Assembly (NCBI GenBank): GCA_016522385.1
Contig: JAEKFU010000199.1
Location: forward strand, 1 to 8,111
Direction of reading: 5' to 3'
Length of the DNA: 8,111 nt
Source: Pseudomonadota bacterium
GTDB lineage: Bacteria; Pseudomonadota; Alphaproteobacteria; Rhizobiales; Aestuariivirgaceae
The notes below the pieces were generated by a model. That model did not search any database, was not told where the DNA came from, and worked only from the letters and a program-made list of their open reading frames with translations. A program made the translations under genes and the position numbers. Below are positions 6,758 through 8,111 of the stretch, piece by piece. Every line of letters starts with the position of its first letter. Positions within the stretch are counted from its first letter, which is position 1.

Positions 6758-7465
6758 ATGAGAAACGTTGCACAAAACCCGGAAAGCCCGACCACCTCGT
6801 TTGGCGAGGAGGAGATTGTCGAACAGATCTACGAGGCGGCCATCGAGCAGCGTCTGCCGCCTGGCACCAAGCTGTCCGAGTCGGCGTTGTGCGAGGCGTT
6901 CGGAGTTGGCCGCATGCGTATCCGCCGCAGCCTTTTGTTGCTGGCCAGCCGTGAAATCGTCGAACTGCACTCCAATCGTGGAGCCTATGTTTCAAGCCCG
7001 ACGCCCGATCAGGCGCGTGAAGTTTTCGAGGCGCGTCGATCGATCGAGCCTAATGCCGTGCGAATAGCGGTTGATCGGGCGAACGCCGACGATCTCGGAA
7101 CACTGAAGCGGCATCTCGATGAAGAGGCTGTAGCGCACCGTGACGGCAATCGGCGGCAGGCAATTCGCCTGTCTGGCCAATTCCACGTTGAACTGGCGAG
7201 AATTGCCGGTAACGCGATCATGACACGGATGGTCAAGGAACTGGTCACCCGCACGTCGTTGATAATTGGAATGTTCGGTGCGCCCGGTACGACCAACTGC
7301 GCGGACACGGAACACTATCAATTGTTCGACTTCCTTGTCGCCGGAGATGGCGAGGCGGCCAGTCAGTTAATGAATTCCCACCTTGAACACATCGAGACGA
7401 ATCTCGATCTCACTGCTGGCGCATCTCGCAACGTCGATCTGATCGAGTTGTTCAAGAGGTCTTAG
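6758..7465 (+). CDS. GntR-family regulator, FadR/FCD subfamily
   Basis: The protein has 235 residues. An N-terminal winged helix occupies residues 17-79 (EEEIVEQIYEAAIEQRLPPG, then TKLSESALCEAFGVGRMRIR, then a wing ending SNRGAYVSSP). A C-terminal all-helical FCD ligand domain follows (86-215), with RRSIEPNAVRIAVDRA, QFHVELARIAGN, TEHYQLFDFLVAGDGEAA and NSHLEHIE. H143, H186 and H208 are the expected metal or carboxylate ligands; the acidic residue usually four places before the first histidine is S139 here. ATG 6758 and GTG 6755 are adjacent in-frame starts served by the same AGG at 6746-6748; ATG is preferred. FCD proteins sense small carboxylates or related metabolites. Being divergent from the transporter operon, it most likely represses it through the nearby palindrome and is released by the substrate or its breakdown product. 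Confidence 0.93.
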   Translation: MRNVAQNPESPTTSFGEEEIVEQIYEAAIEQRLPPGTKLSESALCEAFGVGRMRIRRSLLLLASREIVELHSNRGAYVSSPTPDQAREVFEARRSIEPNAVRIAVDRANADDLGTLKRHLDEEAVAHRDGNRRQAIRLSGQFHVELARIAGNAIMTRMVKELVTRTSLIIGMFGAPGTTNCADTEHYQLFDFLVAGDGEAASQLMNSHLEHIETNLDLTAGASRNVDLIELFKRS

Positions 7466-7871
7466 CCATGTCGTTTGATCTTGTGCGTGCTTGAACCGAT
7501 CACGACCCTGATCTTGTCGAGTCGATCCCGAAGCAGTGGAGAACGGAAAAGAGCCAACTGAGAACATCTCTTATTGGCATTTCCCGGACCAATGGCGTGC
7601 CGATCAGTTAGGTTCGTTGTTAACCCAGCAACCGACATTCAGAATTCTGTGTCCGTTTTTGCAGCGACTTTGTCTGCTTGTCTAATCGGGTGGTTGCGTT
7701 AAGCTCCAATTCCCTTCTTGGTGGTTTCGCATTCACTCGGGTCACGCTTCTCTTCGCAGTCTGTTGACTTTGATGCTTGACAAGCCGCTGCATGCATGGG
7801 TCGGCGGTCGAAAGCCTTCCTACATACATGCGGACCTTGAAAGAAAGCCGTATGGTCGTCTGTTTAGCCGC

Positions 7872-7913
7872 CCCGCGAGCGTTACACTTATGACCGGTTC
7901 TAAGTGTCGCGGG
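7872..7913. repeat. Imperfect inverted repeat / large hairpin
   Basis: CCCGCG (7872-7877) plus ACACTTA (7884-7890) pair with the continuous arm TAAGTGTCGCGGG (7901-7913). This gives a 13-base stem interrupted by one 6-base bulge (AGCGTT), with a 10-base loop containing the palindrome ACCGGT. No T-run follows on either strand, so it is not a standard rho-independent terminator. It could be a regulatory site, a rho-type pause or a relic of a mobile-element end. Confidence 0.5.
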
Positions 7914-7959
7914 AAATTACTATCATCCAACTATTCGCAACATTGGTTCACGAAGAATG

Positions 7960-7987
7960 TTGAACTGATCGGCACAGCGCCAATAAT
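7960..7987 (+). promoter_or_regulatory. Candidate promoter near the right edge
   Basis: TTGAAC (7960-7965) is followed after 16 bases by AATAAT (7982-7987), which matches five of six positions of TATAAT. Transcription would start near 7994, just before a short frame with a signal-peptide-like start. The -35 match is four of six. AT-rich DNA yields such pairs by chance, so confidence is limited. Confidence 0.3.
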
Positions 7988-8001
7988 TTTGGGCCATAGC
8001 C

Positions 8002-8111
8002 ATGCTGGCAGCCAACTTAAATGTCCTGACGCATTTGATGCGGGCGACGGCCTTTTTCCTTGGCTTTGCACTTCTCGCCCCTTGGCATGCATCGAGCGCT
8101 GTGTTGACGAC
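8002..8111 (+). CDS. Possible start of an exported protein (partial, runs off the right edge)
   Basis: From ATG 8002 the frame encodes 36 codons without a stop to the edge. It reads MLAANLNVLTHLMR, then a hydrophobic run ATAFFLGFALLAPW, then HASSA before VLT, which looks like n-, h- and c-regions of a signal peptide with cleavage after SSA. A second in-frame ATG at 8038 gives the compact form MRATAFFLGFALLAPWHASS. Neither start has a clear ribosome site. A promoter-like pair ends at 7987. The product is unknown, and a short hydrophobic frame can arise by chance; two other frames are also open here. Confidence 0.3.
   Translation, partial: MLAANLNVLTHLMRATAFFLGFALLAPWHASSAVLT

Larger units (their letters stand above)
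7466..8001. other. Stretch without a convincing gene, of lower GC, containing inverted repeats
   Basis: No frame here has a believable protein. GC falls to 28 of 60 (7621-7680) and 27 of 60 (7921-7980) against 37 of 60 in a sampled operon line. Visible structure includes a 9-base direct repeat TGATCTTGT (7476-7484 and 7509-7517), the palindrome CAGAATTCTG (7640-7649), and TTAAC-CCA-GCAACC (7620-7633) facing GGTTGC-GTTAA (7692-7702). A large hairpin and a promoter-like pair are listed separately. A frame on the plus strand is stop-free from 7686 to the right edge, but its composition and lack of a ribosome site do not support coding. The stretch may be a decayed gene or mobile-element remnant, or simply intergenic DNA. 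Confidence 0.5.

Noticed and set aside
6594..6995. N-terminal extension of the binding-protein frame to 6995
   Set aside because: It runs antisense through the GntR gene and lacks any domain, whereas ATG 6593 has GGAGG at ideal spacing and begins a clean signal peptide.
7620..7829. Leftward 69-residue frame starting MYVGRLSTADPCMQ
   Set aside because: No ribosome site, no recognisable domain, biased toward Arg/Gln/Lys/Thr as expected from noncoding DNA, and it spans the inverted repeats.
7923..8111. Leftward open frame from the right edge (62 residues, ending in a TGA at 7925-7923) with AQNYWRCADQFNIL, faintly like the AQxxWRRLxxxNxL end of IS256-type transposases
   Set aside because: Only a few residues agree, the preceding part lacks the expected family pattern, and no terminal inverted repeat is recognisable. 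A translated search past 8111 would decide; not strong enough to annotate.
7686..8111. Plus-strand frame free of stops for 142 codons to the right edge, with an ATG at 7773
   Set aside because: There is no ribosome site before the ATG, the residue composition is unlike a protein domain, and third-position GC is low. Part of it is the antisense of another open frame.

Overview
The window looks like a chromosomal or large-replicon stretch of an alphaproteobacterium, probably of the rhizobial or roseobacter type. The reasons are moderately high GC (37 of 60 bases in a sampled coding line), a complete five-gene HAAT-type ABC operon, FCD-class GntR and LysR regulators, and strong preference for G/C third codon positions. 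This assignment is inference from style, not from a marker gene.

Left part (1-1138): a LysR-family regulator, cut by the left edge, reads leftward. It is divergent from a small exported cupin of the DUF4437 type. The 130-base gap between them holds a good T-N11-A dyad (LysR box) at 605-623. This is a classic regulator/target pair; the inducer and the cupin's role are unknown.

Middle part (1295-6593): a leftward operon encodes, in transcription order, a periplasmic substrate-binding protein, two permeases (LivH, LivM), two ATPases (LivG, LivF) and an Asp/Glu/hydantoin-family racemase. The permease and ATPase genes are packed with 2-base gaps or a 4-base overlap. The racemase starts 16 bases after livF. 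A strong hairpin plus T-run lies between the binding-protein gene and livH and probably lowers expression of the membrane genes relative to the binding protein. The racemase, with both catalytic cysteines (C76, C181), suggests that the imported compound is a hydantoin, allantoin or similar chiral ureide rather than leucine. That is inference from linkage; no hydantoinase or carbamoylase gene is present here.

Divergent from the operon (6758-7465) is an FCD-type GntR regulator. The shared 160-base control region carries a perfect ATTGT-CA-ACAAT palindrome overlapping a consensus TTGACA -35 box facing the operon, plus further TTGTC half-sites. This fits repression by the GntR protein and release by the transported ligand or a metabolite.

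Right part (7466-8111): about 540 bases without a convincing gene and with visibly lower GC (27-28 of 60 in sampled lines). It contains several inverted repeats, including a large imperfect hairpin at 7872-7913. At the extreme right a promoter-like pair precedes a short open frame with a signal-peptide-like start that runs off the window.

I see no CRISPR, tRNA, rRNA, intact insertion sequence or obviously new multi-gene system. The observations most worth checking are the transporter-racemase link, the altered LivG signature motif, the internal attenuator, and the unexplained right end.
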